Part shown: positions 34,770 through 43,002 of the stretch, in pieces
Position numbering within the stretch: the stretch's first letter is position 1
Layout of the letters: each line of letters starts with the position of its first letter
NCBI GenBank assembly: GCA_947459215.1
Contig: CANHCQ010000009.1
Span: forward strand, 1-64,000
Reading direction: 5' to 3'
DNA from: Phycisphaerales bacterium
Lineage (GTDB): Bacteria; Planctomycetota; Phycisphaerae; Phycisphaerales; UBA1924
DNA: 64,000 nucleotides
Notes under the pieces: generated by a model
The model's input: the letters and a program-made list of their open reading frames with translations, nothing else
Databases searched by the model: none
What the model was told of the DNA's origin: nothing
Position numbers and translations under genes: made by a program

Positions 34770-35630
34770 TCAGAGCTTGCTGGCGATCATCTCAAAGACC
34801 GGCGGCAAAAGAACGAACGCCGTCTCATCGTCGCTGATCGAGGCCAATTCTTTCAGCGCCGCGTCGGAATCCTCGCGCGACAGGTGTCCCATCTCAACCA
34901 GTTTCGGCAAGAACGCGTTGAAGAACGTCCACGGCCAGTGCCACATGCTGGTGTTCGGCCGTCCGATCCGCTGCTGGACATCGAGATGGTCGATCTCGAA
35001 GCCGTGGTGCTTGGCGATGCGGGGGAGTTCGCCCATCACGTCGGGGTTCCCGCCGCGGGCCCGCCAGGAGCGGGCGACGGCGGCGACGGCCTTCGTGAAG
35101 GCTTCCTTCTTGGGCGCGATTGTCATGCCCTGCTCGTAGTTGAAGTAGTCCTGCACCACGATCTTTCCGCCCGGACGCAGCACGCGGCGGAGGCCCTTGA
35201 GCACCTCGCCCGGGCTGCTGACGAAGCAGAAGACCCAGCGGACGTAGACGAGATCGAAGTAATCGTCGGTCGCGGGCGAGGGCAGGCAGTGGTCCAGGTG
35301 CTGAGCGTCGCCGAGCACGCGATCGATGTTTGAGAGCTTGCGGGCCTCGGCTTCCTGACCCAGTTGCTTGAGGAACCCGGCGGATTCATCGACGCCGACG
35401 ACGCGGCCGGTGGGACCGACGATCTGCGCGAGGTCGAGCGTCGCGTGCCCCGGGCCGCAGCCCAGGTCGAGGACGCGCATGCCCGGCTGCACGCCGGCGC
35501 GGAGCCAGAGCGAGAATGAGGCGTTGCTCCACAGGCGGTGCTGCAGCCCCAGGCGGAAGGACTCGTCGGACCCTGTTCCGAGGACGTACGGCTGCTCGGA
35601 TTTGGCGGTCGTGGTGCTCGAGGGGCTCAT
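34770..35630 (-). CDS. Class I SAM-dependent methyltransferase
   Basis: 286 residues from ATG 35630. Motif I is RVLDLGCGPGHATLDLA (about 53-69), then VVGVDESAGFL, a DLVYVRWVFCFV motif IV and LRPGGKIVVQDYF. The remainder is a helical cap. This belongs to the UbiE/Methyltransf_25 group; its small-molecule acceptor is unknown. It is convergent with the dockerin gene and divergent from the MFS gene. Confidence 0.8.
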   Translation of the reverse strand: MSPSSTTTAKSEQPYVLGTGSDESFRLGLQHRLWSNASFSLWLRAGVQPGMRVLDLGCGPGHATLDLAQIVGPTGRVVGVDESAGFLKQLGQEAEARKLSNIDRVLGDAQHLDHCLPSPATDDYFDLVYVRWVFCFVSSPGEVLKGLRRVLRPGGKIVVQDYFNYEQGMTIAPKKEAFTKAVAAVARSWRARGGNPDVMGELPRIAKHHGFEIDHLDVQQRIGRPNTSMWHWPWTFFNAFLPKLVEMGHLSREDSDAALKELASISDDETAFVLLPPVFEMIASKL

Positions 35631-35830
35631 GGCGGGATGGTAGGTGCGGGGCCGGTTTTGCCGTCGGCTACGATCGGTCGATAGGTGTTGAAACGGGAGT
35701 GTCCGTTGTCCGGGTGCCACGGCTTGGCGGCGTTGAACCAAGCCGCGCGGCGACCCCGAGACGCACGCTCTCGCACGGGTTGACGGAGGACCGTTAGCCG
35801 TGGCACCAAAGTTCGCAGACACGGACGTCC

Positions 35831-37183
35831 ATGGCCCTCGTGCCGCCTTTTCTTCCTTCTCGTTTCCCGCTCATGTCGCGGCGTTCGTACGCGCTCGAAC
35901 TGGCGACGACGTTCTGCTTCGCGACCGCGTTGGCGGTGGTCGAGGGCGGCGTGCTCGGCAACATCGCCAAGCGCCGATTCGAGGATGAAGTCTCCCCGCT
36001 GACGCTGAACTTCTTCGTCGCGGTGATCGCCGCCGCCCCGGATCTGGCGAACATCTTTTCGTTCATCTGGTCGAGCGTGAGCCACGGGCGAGCCAAGGTG
36101 CCGATCGTCAATCTGCTCCAGCTCGCGGTGGTGCTGCTGATCGCCCTCATGGCGTTTACGCCCGAATCGCTGACCGGGCTGGTGGCGCTCACGGTGCTGG
36201 CGATGCTCGCACGCACCTGCTGGTCGGGCATCATCACGCTGCGCCCGACGATCTGGCGGAGCAACTACCCGCGGGAGATGCGGGCCACCGTGGTCGGCAA
36301 CCTGTACACCGTGCAGGTGCTGGTTGTGGCGCTGGTGGGCATCGTGGTCGGGATGATCATGAATGTGCGGCCCGACGCGCTCCCGATGATCGTGATCGCG
36401 GTTGCCGGCGTCGGCCTTGGTGCCTTCGTTGCGACACGCAAGCAGCGGGTGCGGCGCGAGGGCTCCATGCTCAAGGGCGAGCGCGACGCCGTCGCGGTCA
36501 TGAAGCCCTGGCAGGGACCGGCGGTGGTGCTGCAGGTCCTCCGCCGCGACAAGATGTGGGCCAAGTTCATGCTCTGGATGTTCGTCCTGGGCCTGGGCAA
36601 CATGCTCATGGGCCCGGTGCTCACGATCGTTCTGAAGGACCAGTTCAACCTCGGCTACCTCGAAAGCATCCTCATCACCAGTTCGATCACCGCTCTGGTG
36701 ATGCCGATCTCGATCCCGCTCTGGGCGAAGTACCTCGATCGCTCGCACGTCGTGAAGTTCCGGGCGCGGCAGACCTGGGTCTTCGTCGTCTCGGCGAGCA
36801 CCGCGTGTATCGGTGTGCTCACGCACCGGGTGGAATGGATGTACGTGACGGCCGTGTTGCAGGGCATCGCCTACGGCGGCGGCTCGCTGGCATGGAACCT
36901 CGGGCACGTGGACTTTGCCCCGCCCTCGCAGACCAGCCAGTACATGGCCAGTCACGTCACGCTCAACGGCATCCGCGGCCTGCTCGCGCCGTTCATCGCG
37001 GTGGGGCTGTACAACGTCGTCGTCGCCAGCGGATGGGACGCGCTGGGAATGGACCTTCCTTCGCAGGCGGCGGCGGTGGTCTTCGCGCTCAGTGCCATCA
37101 TGAGCGCCGTCGGTGCCGCGGGCTTCGGGATGCTGCTGAGAGAGATGCAGGCCGGTGGCCGCATCGCGCCGCGGGCTCGGTGA
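35831..37183 (+). CDS. MFS-type membrane transporter
   Basis: 450 residues from ATG 35831; ATG 35873 (MSRRSYALELATTF) is an equally good start since neither has a clear ribosome site. About twelve hydrophobic segments are present with a cytoplasmic Arg/Lys-rich loop in the middle (ATRKQRVRREGS, about 200-212). PLWAKYLDR after the central loop resembles the conserved loop of major facilitator carriers. The substrate is unknown. It is divergent from the methyltransferase. Confidence 0.7.
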   Translation: MALVPPFLPSRFPLMSRRSYALELATTFCFATALAVVEGGVLGNIAKRRFEDEVSPLTLNFFVAVIAAAPDLANIFSFIWSSVSHGRAKVPIVNLLQLAVVLLIALMAFTPESLTGLVALTVLAMLARTCWSGIITLRPTIWRSNYPREMRATVVGNLYTVQVLVVALVGIVVGMIMNVRPDALPMIVIAVAGVGLGAFVATRKQRVRREGSMLKGERDAVAVMKPWQGPAVVLQVLRRDKMWAKFMLWMFVLGLGNMLMGPVLTIVLKDQFNLGYLESILITSSITALVMPISIPLWAKYLDRSHVVKFRARQTWVFVVSASTACIGVLTHRVEWMYVTAVLQGIAYGGGSLAWNLGHVDFAPPSQTSQYMASHVTLNGIRGLLAPFIAVGLYNVVVASGWDALGMDLPSQAAAVVFALSAIMSAVGAAGFGMLLREMQAGGRIAPRAR

Positions 37184-37186
37184 GGA

Positions 37187-37297
37187 TTCACCACAGAGAC
37201 ACAGAGGCACAGAGAAAGAGCCAAGGTTTAAGGCAGGATGGCTTTGTTGCCTTTCCGCCAAGGTCTTTTCTCAGCGCCTCTGTGTCTCGGTGGTAAG
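37187..37297. repeat. Inverted repeat of CACAGAGACACAGAGG type
   Basis: The left arm TTCACCACAGAGACACAGAG (from 37187) pairs with the right arm CTCTGTGTCTCGGTGGT (ending about 37295), with some mismatches. Arms are short tandem units like the element at 20592-20700. The rest of the 261-base gap to 37444 has several GC-rich hairpins and no gene. It separates convergent genes. Confidence 0.65.
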
Positions 37298-37444
37298 AAC
37301 GAAGAACCCCCCGTCGCTCCGGGATGGAGCCGCGAGGGGTTGCATGAACATCACCCATCCCAGGTCAAGTTGTCGCTCCGGACACCTCGTCCGGGGCTCG
37401 CCCTTCGTGCTCAGGGAGGCACGTAAGGGCGACGGCGTGGCTCG

Positions 37445-37921
37445 CTACGTGATCGCGATCTTGCGGGCCAGTGCCGCGGGGGCCTTGGGCAGAGTCACCG
37501 TCAACACGCCGTCTTTCAGGTCTGCAGTGACCTTGTCCTCAAGCACACCCTCTGGCAGCGAGATGCTGCGGGTGACGCTCTCGATGCGGCGTTCACGGCG
37601 GTGATACTTCGGCCCGTCGGCGGACTCCTCTTCCTTGTCGATCTTCGTCTCGTTCCCTGTGATGCCCTTGAGCGTGAGCACGCCGCTCTCGATCTCGAGC
37701 GTGATCTCCTCCTTCTTGAAGCCGGGAAGATCCGCCGTCACGACGAACTCCCTCTCGGTTTCAGCGACATCCAGCGGCAAGAGATTCATCGGCGGCGATA
37801 CGACGCCCAGCGGCGCGGAGAAGAACGGATCAGCGAAGAGGTCGTTGAACAGCCTGCCCATCGTTGGGAAGCCGTTGGTCATGGTGGATTCAACCGGACG
37901 CCGACGCAGCATGATGTTCAT
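37445..37921 (-). CDS. Small heat-shock protein, Hsp20 family
   Basis: 158 residues from ATG 37921, with GGAG close upstream on the coding strand. The alpha-crystallin domain (about 48-150) shows LPLDVAETEREFVVTADLPGFKKEEI, IESGVLTLKG and the signature SLPEGVLEDKVTADLKDGVLTVTLPK with the A-x-x-x-n-GVL motif. It should form oligomers that hold unfolding proteins. An I-x-I-type end is seen in the last residues (KIAIT). A very long open frame upstream on this strand is spurious. Confidence 0.9.
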   Translation of the reverse strand: MNIMLRRRPVESTMTNGFPTMGRLFNDLFADPFFSAPLGVVSPPMNLLPLDVAETEREFVVTADLPGFKKEEITLEIESGVLTLKGITGNETKIDKEEESADGPKYHRRERRIESVTRSISLPEGVLEDKVTADLKDGVLTVTLPKAPAALARKIAIT

Positions 37922-38269
37922 GGAGTTCTCCTTTCCATAGAAGAAGACGCGGCGGACGGAGGAAGCCGGAAACCGGGTCGCCGAGCCGCTCGCCATACTC
38001 CGTCCGCCGCTTTCCAACCGGCGAAGGCTCGGCAATAGAGAAGGTGCAACGTGTGTGCCAGAGGCGATGGCGTGACGCCGAAGGATCGCCGAACGCGTCG
38101 GTGTCGAAGATCGCAATAGGTGGTGCGAACACCTTGCGAATCGGGCTGTGTTTATCAGGGACCTTGCCAGAGTGGCAGGCAGGGGGCTGTCAAAGTGCGC
38201 GTCGCCAGCGGCGAAACTCCGAGCCTTGGAATCTGCAGCCGGTTTGCCCCGCGTCTCTAGAATGTTCGC
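37922..38269. other. 348-base divergent gap between hsp20 and threonine aldolase
   Basis: No gene is supported. I looked for CIRCE (TTAGCACTC inverted repeat) and for an hsp20-type ROSE thermometer and saw neither. ACCTTGCCAGAGTGGCAGGCAGG near 38160-38183 can form a short hairpin. Promoters of both flanking genes must lie here. Confidence 0.4.
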
Positions 38270-39334
38270 ATGCCCACGAGCCAGCCCATCGATCTCCGCT
38301 CTGACACCGTCACCAAGCCCACGCCCGAGATGCGGCGGGTGATGGCCAGCGCCGAGGTCGGCGACGAGGTGCTGGGTGATGATCCCACGGTGCAGAAGCT
38401 CGAGGCGAAATTCGCCGAGAAGCTGGGCAAACCCGCCGCGTGCTTCGTGCCCACCGGCACGATGGCCAACCAGACTGCGATCCGGGCCCACACCGAGCCG
38501 GGTGACGAGGTCATCTGTTCCGAAGGTGGACACATCATCCATTACGAGACCGGAGCGCCCGCCGCACTCGCGGGCGTCATGATCCGGACCATCCGCGGCG
38601 AGCGCGGCACGTTCGACGTGGATGACGTCACTCCTCTCGTCCGTCCCGACGCGTATCACTTCCCACACAGCAAGCTCTTGATGCTCGAGAACACCCACAA
38701 CCGCGGCGGCGGCACCGTGTGGCCGCTCGATCAGATCCAGCGCGTGTGCGCCGAAGGTCGCCGCCACAACCTCAAGATCCACCTCGACGGTGCGCGGCTC
38801 TGGAATGCGCATGTGGCCACGGGCGTGCGCATGAGTGAGTACGCCAAGCCCTTCGACACGATCTCGTGCTGTTTCTCCAAGGGTCTGGGGGCACCGGTCG
38901 GCAGCGCGGTCGCCGGCGACGAGGTGGCCATCGCCCGCGTGCGTCGCTTCAAGAAGATGTTCGGCGGCATGGTCCGTCAGGTCGGCATCCTGGCTGCCGC
39001 GGCGATCTACGCCATGGACAACCACATCGAGCGCATGGCCGAGGACCACGCCAACGCCCGCCGGCTGGCCGAGCACATCGGCAACATCAAGGGGCTGTCG
39101 GTCGCGCTGGGCCCGGTCGAGACCAACATCGTCTACTTCGATCTGGGCAACGGCGTGAACATGAACGCCGCCCAGCTGTCGGAGCGGCTCAAGGCTCGCA
39201 ACGTGCACATGATGGCCACTGGGCCCCGCCGCATCCGATGCGTGGCCCATCTGGACGTGAACACGGCGATGATCGACGAAGCCGCCCGCGCGATCGATGA
39301 AGTTGCCACCGGTCGCGTCGCGGTCTCGGTGTAA
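38270..39334 (+). CDS. ltaE: Low-specificity L-threonine aldolase
   Basis: 354 residues, the usual length. It splits threonine and allo-threonine to glycine and acetaldehyde with PLP. Motifs: [15 protein letters not shown] at the start, [41 protein letters not shown] with the cofactor Asp, and the PLP lysine K204 in [13 protein letters not shown]. The tail [12 protein letters not shown] is typical. It stands 28 bases before the secreted peptidase gene on the same strand. Confidence 0.93.
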   Translation: MPTSQPIDLRSDTVTKPTPEMRRVMASAEVGDEVLGDDPTVQKLEAKFAEKLGKPAACFVPTGTMANQTAIRAHTEPGDEVICSEGGHIIHYETGAPAALAGVMIRTIRGERGTFDVDDVTPLVRPDAYHFPHSKLLMLENTHNRGGGTVWPLDQIQRVCAEGRRHNLKIHLDGARLWNAHVATGVRMSEYAKPFDTISCCFSKGLGAPVGSAVAGDEVAIARVRRFKKMFGGMVRQVGILAAAAIYAMDNHIERMAEDHANARRLAEHIGNIKGLSVALGPVETNIVYFDLGNGVNMNAAQLSERLKARNVHMMATGPRRIRCVAHLDVNTAMIDEAARAIDEVATGRVAVSV

Positions 39335-39361
39335 GGCGCTACCCGCTGGTACAGTGCTCGC

Positions 39362-40627
39362 ATGTTCCAGCCGCGGCCGCCGAAGCAGACCAAGCACCTG
39401 TGGGACCGGCCTCCGGCCGGTCAACGAAGGATCGCTCGCGCTGCGTTCGTACGAACACTGGTCGCCGCGATTCTGCTCGTGTCGGTTGCTCCGGGATCAA
39501 CCGCCGCGCCCTATGTGCACACCACAAGGCTTTCGGAGACGCCGGTCGAGCTCCATCCCGAGCCCGCCGCCGCGCCGCTGACACAAGGCCCTGCGGTGGA
39601 GCACATCGGCGACACGATCGCGGCCCCGGAAATCAATCCATTCATCGAGGCGTTGCTCTCGTGGAACGTCGATGTGCCCCCGGGCGCGGGCGTGCGGTTC
39701 GAAGCGCGAGTCGGGCTGCGCGATCGCAACGCCGACGGCTCCGAAGCGCTGACGTACTCGTGGTCGGACTGGCTCTACCTCGGCGATTGGGGCGATCTCC
39801 CGCCGAAGTTGCCGATCCGCACCGAGTTCGAACTGCCTTCGCTCGCGGGCACCAACCCCCGCGCCCGCGGCGGGATCGAGATCGACGCCCTCGTGAGCGA
39901 TCAACCTCTCGACGCGATCCAGTGGCGCGCCGTCGCCGTCCGCGGCCTGCCCATCGCACCGGCCCACGACCCCGGCGCGACCACCCGCCCGATTGTCATC
40001 CGACGCGTCGCCCTGTGCACCACCGCCTCGCTCGACAAGACGCCGCTGCACATCCCGACCGCCGCTCGTACCCCTCCGGGCCGAGTTTCATCCGCCGAGT
40101 CGCTGTCGCGTGCGATCAACGGCTACGCGATCGACGTCCCGTTCCGCAGCCAGCGCACGCCCGATCCGCTTCTCAGCGGCCGCCTCTGCTCACCGACCAG
40201 CGTGTCGATGGTGCTCGCCTCCCACGGCGTGTCGCGCCCGGTCTTCGATGTCTCCAGCCGTGCGTACGACATCCGCCATGACATCTTCGGCAACTGGCCC
40301 CGCAACATCCAAGCCGCGTACGCGCTGGGCGTGCCCGGCTACCTCACGCGCTTCGCGCAATGGAGCGACGTCTACAACACGCTCGATGCCGGCACGCCGC
40401 TGATCGTGAGCATTCAGGCGAAGAAGGGCGAGCTGCGCGGGGCGCCGTACAGCGAAACCGGTGGCCATCTCATCGTGGTCCGCGGCTACGACGCCGCGGG
40501 CGATCTGCTCGTCAACGACCCCGCCAGCGGCGACGAAGCCAAAGGCCGCCTCGTCTACAAGCGAGAGGATCTGCAAAGGGTCTGGTTCGAGCGCACGCTG
40601 GGCACAACCTACGTGCTCACGAAGTGA
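39362..40627 (+). CDS. Exported C39-like cysteine peptidase
   Basis: 421 residues from ATG 39362. Signal-type hydrophobic stretch ARAAFVRTLVAAILLVSVAP sits at about 26-44, preceded by a 25-residue leader in which DRPPAGQ is the translation of the palindromic repeat at 39405-39421. A beta-rich N-terminal domain (about 50-250) precedes a papain-like C39_2 domain: C276 in GRLCSPTSVSMVL, H369 in TGGHLIVVRGY and NDPAS as third residue. It is probably secreted or surface-bound and cleaves peptides or amide bonds. Some relatives bind rather than cleave. Confidence 0.75.
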   Translation: MFQPRPPKQTKHLWDRPPAGQRRIARAAFVRTLVAAILLVSVAPGSTAAPYVHTTRLSETPVELHPEPAAAPLTQGPAVEHIGDTIAAPEINPFIEALLSWNVDVPPGAGVRFEARVGLRDRNADGSEALTYSWSDWLYLGDWGDLPPKLPIRTEFELPSLAGTNPRARGGIEIDALVSDQPLDAIQWRAVAVRGLPIAPAHDPGATTRPIVIRRVALCTTASLDKTPLHIPTAARTPPGRVSSAESLSRAINGYAIDVPFRSQRTPDPLLSGRLCSPTSVSMVLASHGVSRPVFDVSSRAYDIRHDIFGNWPRNIQAAYALGVPGYLTRFAQWSDVYNTLDAGTPLIVSIQAKKGELRGAPYSETGGHLIVVRGYDAAGDLLVNDPASGDEAKGRLVYKREDLQRVWFERTLGTTYVLTK

Positions 40628-40650
40628 CGGAACCGAGCGCACGCACGGGT

Positions 40651-40836
40651 GCGGGGCCTTCCAGGCCCCGCGCGAACAACGCTCCACAACAGCAGTGGGA
40701 CCGGCCTCCGGCCGGTCATTCCTGTTCGGTCGTGGAACTTCTTTGGCTCGTGTCCTCCGACACGCCCAAAGGACGAGCCGGAGGCCGGTTCCACTGGTTA
40801 CGAAGAGTTCTTTCAGCGGGGCCTGGAAGGCCCCGC
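40651..40836. repeat. Nested inverted repeats between peptidase and comM
   Basis: The 251-base gap holds two palindrome families nested symmetrically. Outer arms: GCGGGGCCTTCCAGGCCCC-type (40651-40671) and its complement (40816-40836). Inner arms: the CAGTGGG plus ACCGGCC family (40693-40717) and a diverged complementary copy (40775-40796). The whole could fold as one long hairpin. It contains no gene. Confidence 0.7.
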
Positions 40837-40878
40837 CCCAGCGCGAACGGATCGCATCCTGTTTGGTATGCTGCCCCC

Positions 40879-42462
40879 ATGCTCGCCCGCGTCCAATCTT
40901 CGCTCCTCCAGGGCATCGACGCCCTGCCCTGCGAGATCGAGATCGATCACGACAACACCAAGATGGACGAGAAGTTCATCACCATCGTCGGTCTGCCTGA
41001 CGCCGCGGTGAAGGAGTCCATCGAGCGCGTCAAGAGCGCGCTGATCAATAGCGGCTACTTCTTCCCCCTCGGCCGCGTGCTCGTGAACCTCGCGCCCGCC
41101 GATGTCCGCAAGGAAGGCCCGGTCTACGACCTGCCGATCGCGGTGGGGGCGCTCATGGTGCAAGGCATCGCCGCGGCCCCGAAGGGTCCGAAGAAAGCTG
41201 GGCCGGCGGGTGTCGTCGTCACCGAAGCCCCGGGCATCGACCCGCGCCGATTCCTCTTTGCCGGCGAGCTCGCGCTCGATGGGCGATTGCGTCCGATCAA
41301 GGGCGCGATCGCGCTGGCTTCGCTCGCCAAGCAGCGCGGCTATCAGGGCGTGGTGATCCCGCACGACAACGCCGCCGAGGCCGCGGTGGTGGAAGGTCTC
41401 GACGTGCTTGGCGTACGCACACTCGCCGAAGTCGTCGGCCTGCTCACCGGCCATCTTGAGCCCGCGCCCTTCCCCTCGCCCGATGTCGCGCAGTTGCTTC
41501 AGGCCGCCGCCGCGCCGATCGACTTCGCCGAGATCAAGGGTCAGGAGAGCGTGAAGCGGGCCATCGTCGTCGCCGCCGCGGGCGGGCACAACATCGTCAT
41601 GCTCGGGCCTGCTGGAACCGGCAAGACCATGATGGCCAAGGCCCTCCCCGGCGTGCTGCCGCCGCTGACGCCCGAAGAAGCGATCCAGATCACACGCATC
41701 TACTCGGCTGCGGGGCAGCTTGAACCGGGGCAAGGGCTCGTGTCGCGTCGCCCGGTGCGCACGCCGCACCACACCGCCAGCGCCGCCGCCATCGTCGGCG
41801 GCGGCATGATCCCTCGTCCCGGCGAGATCTCCCTCGCCCACCACGGCGTGCTCTTCCTCGACGAGCTCCCCGAGTTTCCCCGCGACGTGCTCGAGACACT
41901 CCGCCAGCCGCTCGAGGATCACGTCGTCACCATCGCCCGCTCGCACAGCGCGGTGCGCTTCCCGGCGAACTTCATGCTGGTCGCCGCGATGAACCCGACG
42001 CCCAAGGGCGATGTCGCACCCGGCGATGTCGGCAAGCGCGAGATGGAGCGGTATCTCTCGAAGCTCAGCGGCCCCTTGCTCGACCGCATCGACATCCACA
42101 TCGAAGCCCCCGCCGTGCCGTTCAAGGAACTCTCGCGTCGCGACAAGCAAGCGCCCGGCACGAGTTCCGCCCAGATGCGAGAGCAAGTCGCGCAGGCCCG
42201 CGCGCTGCAGATCAAGCGTCAGGGAGCGACCACGCCCAACGCCCGGCTGAGCGGCAAGCAGCTCGACACCCTTTGCCCCGTCGACGAATCGGCGACCGCG
42301 ATGCTCGGCCAGGCCATGGGCAGTCTCGGTCTCTCCGCTCGGGCCTACGACAAGATCCGACGCGTCAGTCGCACCATCGCCGACCTGGCCGGTGTTGAAG
42401 TCGTCGCGTCGGAGCACGTCAGCGAAGCCGTGCAGTACCGGCTGCTGGACCGGAAGGTCTGA
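40879..42462 (+). CDS. comM: ComM/YifB-family Mg-chelatase-like AAA+ ATPase
   Basis: 527 residues from ATG 40879. An N-terminal Lon-like ChlI domain (about 1-200: LLQGIDALPCEIEIDHDN, VNLAPADVRKEGPVYDLPIAVG) is followed by the AAA+ core with Walker A GPAGTGKT at about 243, Walker B LFLDELPEF and the ChlI_C lid (GSLGLSARAYDKIRRVSRTIADLAG). ComM is a hexameric helicase that helps branch migration during uptake and integration of transforming DNA. Its presence hints at natural competence, which would fit the pilus-type genes nearby. Confidence 0.9.
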   Translation: MLARVQSSLLQGIDALPCEIEIDHDNTKMDEKFITIVGLPDAAVKESIERVKSALINSGYFFPLGRVLVNLAPADVRKEGPVYDLPIAVGALMVQGIAAAPKGPKKAGPAGVVVTEAPGIDPRRFLFAGELALDGRLRPIKGAIALASLAKQRGYQGVVIPHDNAAEAAVVEGLDVLGVRTLAEVVGLLTGHLEPAPFPSPDVAQLLQAAAAPIDFAEIKGQESVKRAIVVAAAGGHNIVMLGPAGTGKTMMAKALPGVLPPLTPEEAIQITRIYSAAGQLEPGQGLVSRRPVRTPHHTASAAAIVGGGMIPRPGEISLAHHGVLFLDELPEFPRDVLETLRQPLEDHVVTIARSHSAVRFPANFMLVAAMNPTPKGDVAPGDVGKREMERYLSKLSGPLLDRIDIHIEAPAVPFKELSRRDKQAPGTSSAQMREQVAQARALQIKRQGATTPNARLSGKQLDTLCPVDESATAMLGQAMGSLGLSARAYDKIRRVSRTIADLAGVEVVASEHVSEAVQYRLLDRKV

Positions 42463-42465
42463 GGA

Positions 42466-42657
42466 ATGTCGGATGTGGGATGTCGGAGTTCGGATGTGAG
42501 AAGCCGGGTGTGCGTTCGACGAGCGAGCAGCCGGCTCGACCATCCCGCCCGACATCCGACATCCGACATCCGACATCCGACATCCGACATCCGACATCCG
42601 ACATCCGACATCCGACATCCGACATCCGACATCCGACATCCGACATTCGACATCCGA
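42466..42657. repeat. 7-base tandem repeat CGACATC with an inverted flank
   Basis: From 42551 to about 42657 the unit GACATCC is repeated about 15 times, near-perfectly until a T change at 42645. The complementary motif GGATGTCGG occurs at 42466-42488, so the block is an inverted structure. Another copy of GGATGTCGGATGTCG lies just past the rRNA terminator (57009 onward). If read through, the unit gives the 7-residue period PTSDIRH. I see no CRISPR-like spacers. Confidence 0.85.
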
Positions 42658-42702
42658 AATCCGCCCCCTCCCGCTCCCAACAACCAGATGAAGGAGCACC
42701 CC

Positions 42703-42999
42703 ATGGGCCCGCTGTCCATCATCCTCGGCATCTTCTTCCCCCGCCTCGTGCTGGTCTGCCTGTGGCTCTTCACCACCGTCCCCGACCGCGCGTTTCAGGG
42801 CGTGCTCTTCCCGCTCATCGGTTTCTTCATCCTGCCGTACACCACCCTCGCGTATGCGTTCGCGATGGTGACCAACGGCAGCGTCAGCGGCTTCTATCTT
42901 GCGATCGTCATCGTCGCCGCGGTCTTCGATCTCCGCTCGCACACTGCGCCGGCGAAGAAGCTGCGGGCCCGTCGCGAAGCGCGCGTCGCGACCTGCTAG
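42703..42999 (+). CDS. Small membrane protein, function unknown
   Basis: 98 residues. AAGGAG at 42691-42696, six bases before ATG 42703, decides this start (MGPLSIILGIFFPRLV). Three hydrophobic stretches cover most of the chain: about 5-27, 36-58 and 63-80, followed by an Arg/Lys-rich tail (KKLRARREARVATC) likely in the cytoplasm. No family is recognised. It is convergent with lepB (three bases apart) and downstream of the tandem repeat. Confidence 0.65.
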   Translation: MGPLSIILGIFFPRLVLVCLWLFTTVPDRAFQGVLFPLIGFFILPYTTLAYAFAMVTNGSVSGFYLAIVIVAAVFDLRSHTAPAKKLRARREARVATC

Positions 43000-43002
43000 C
43001 GA

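Noticed and set aside
37922-39424. A long minus-strand extension of the hsp20 frame.
   Set aside because: It runs antisense to the threonine aldolase gene; hsp20 starts at 37921 with a clear ribosome site.
42551-42657. Possible CRISPR array.
   Set aside because: The unit is only seven bases with no spacers and no cas genes nearby; it is a simple tandem repeat.
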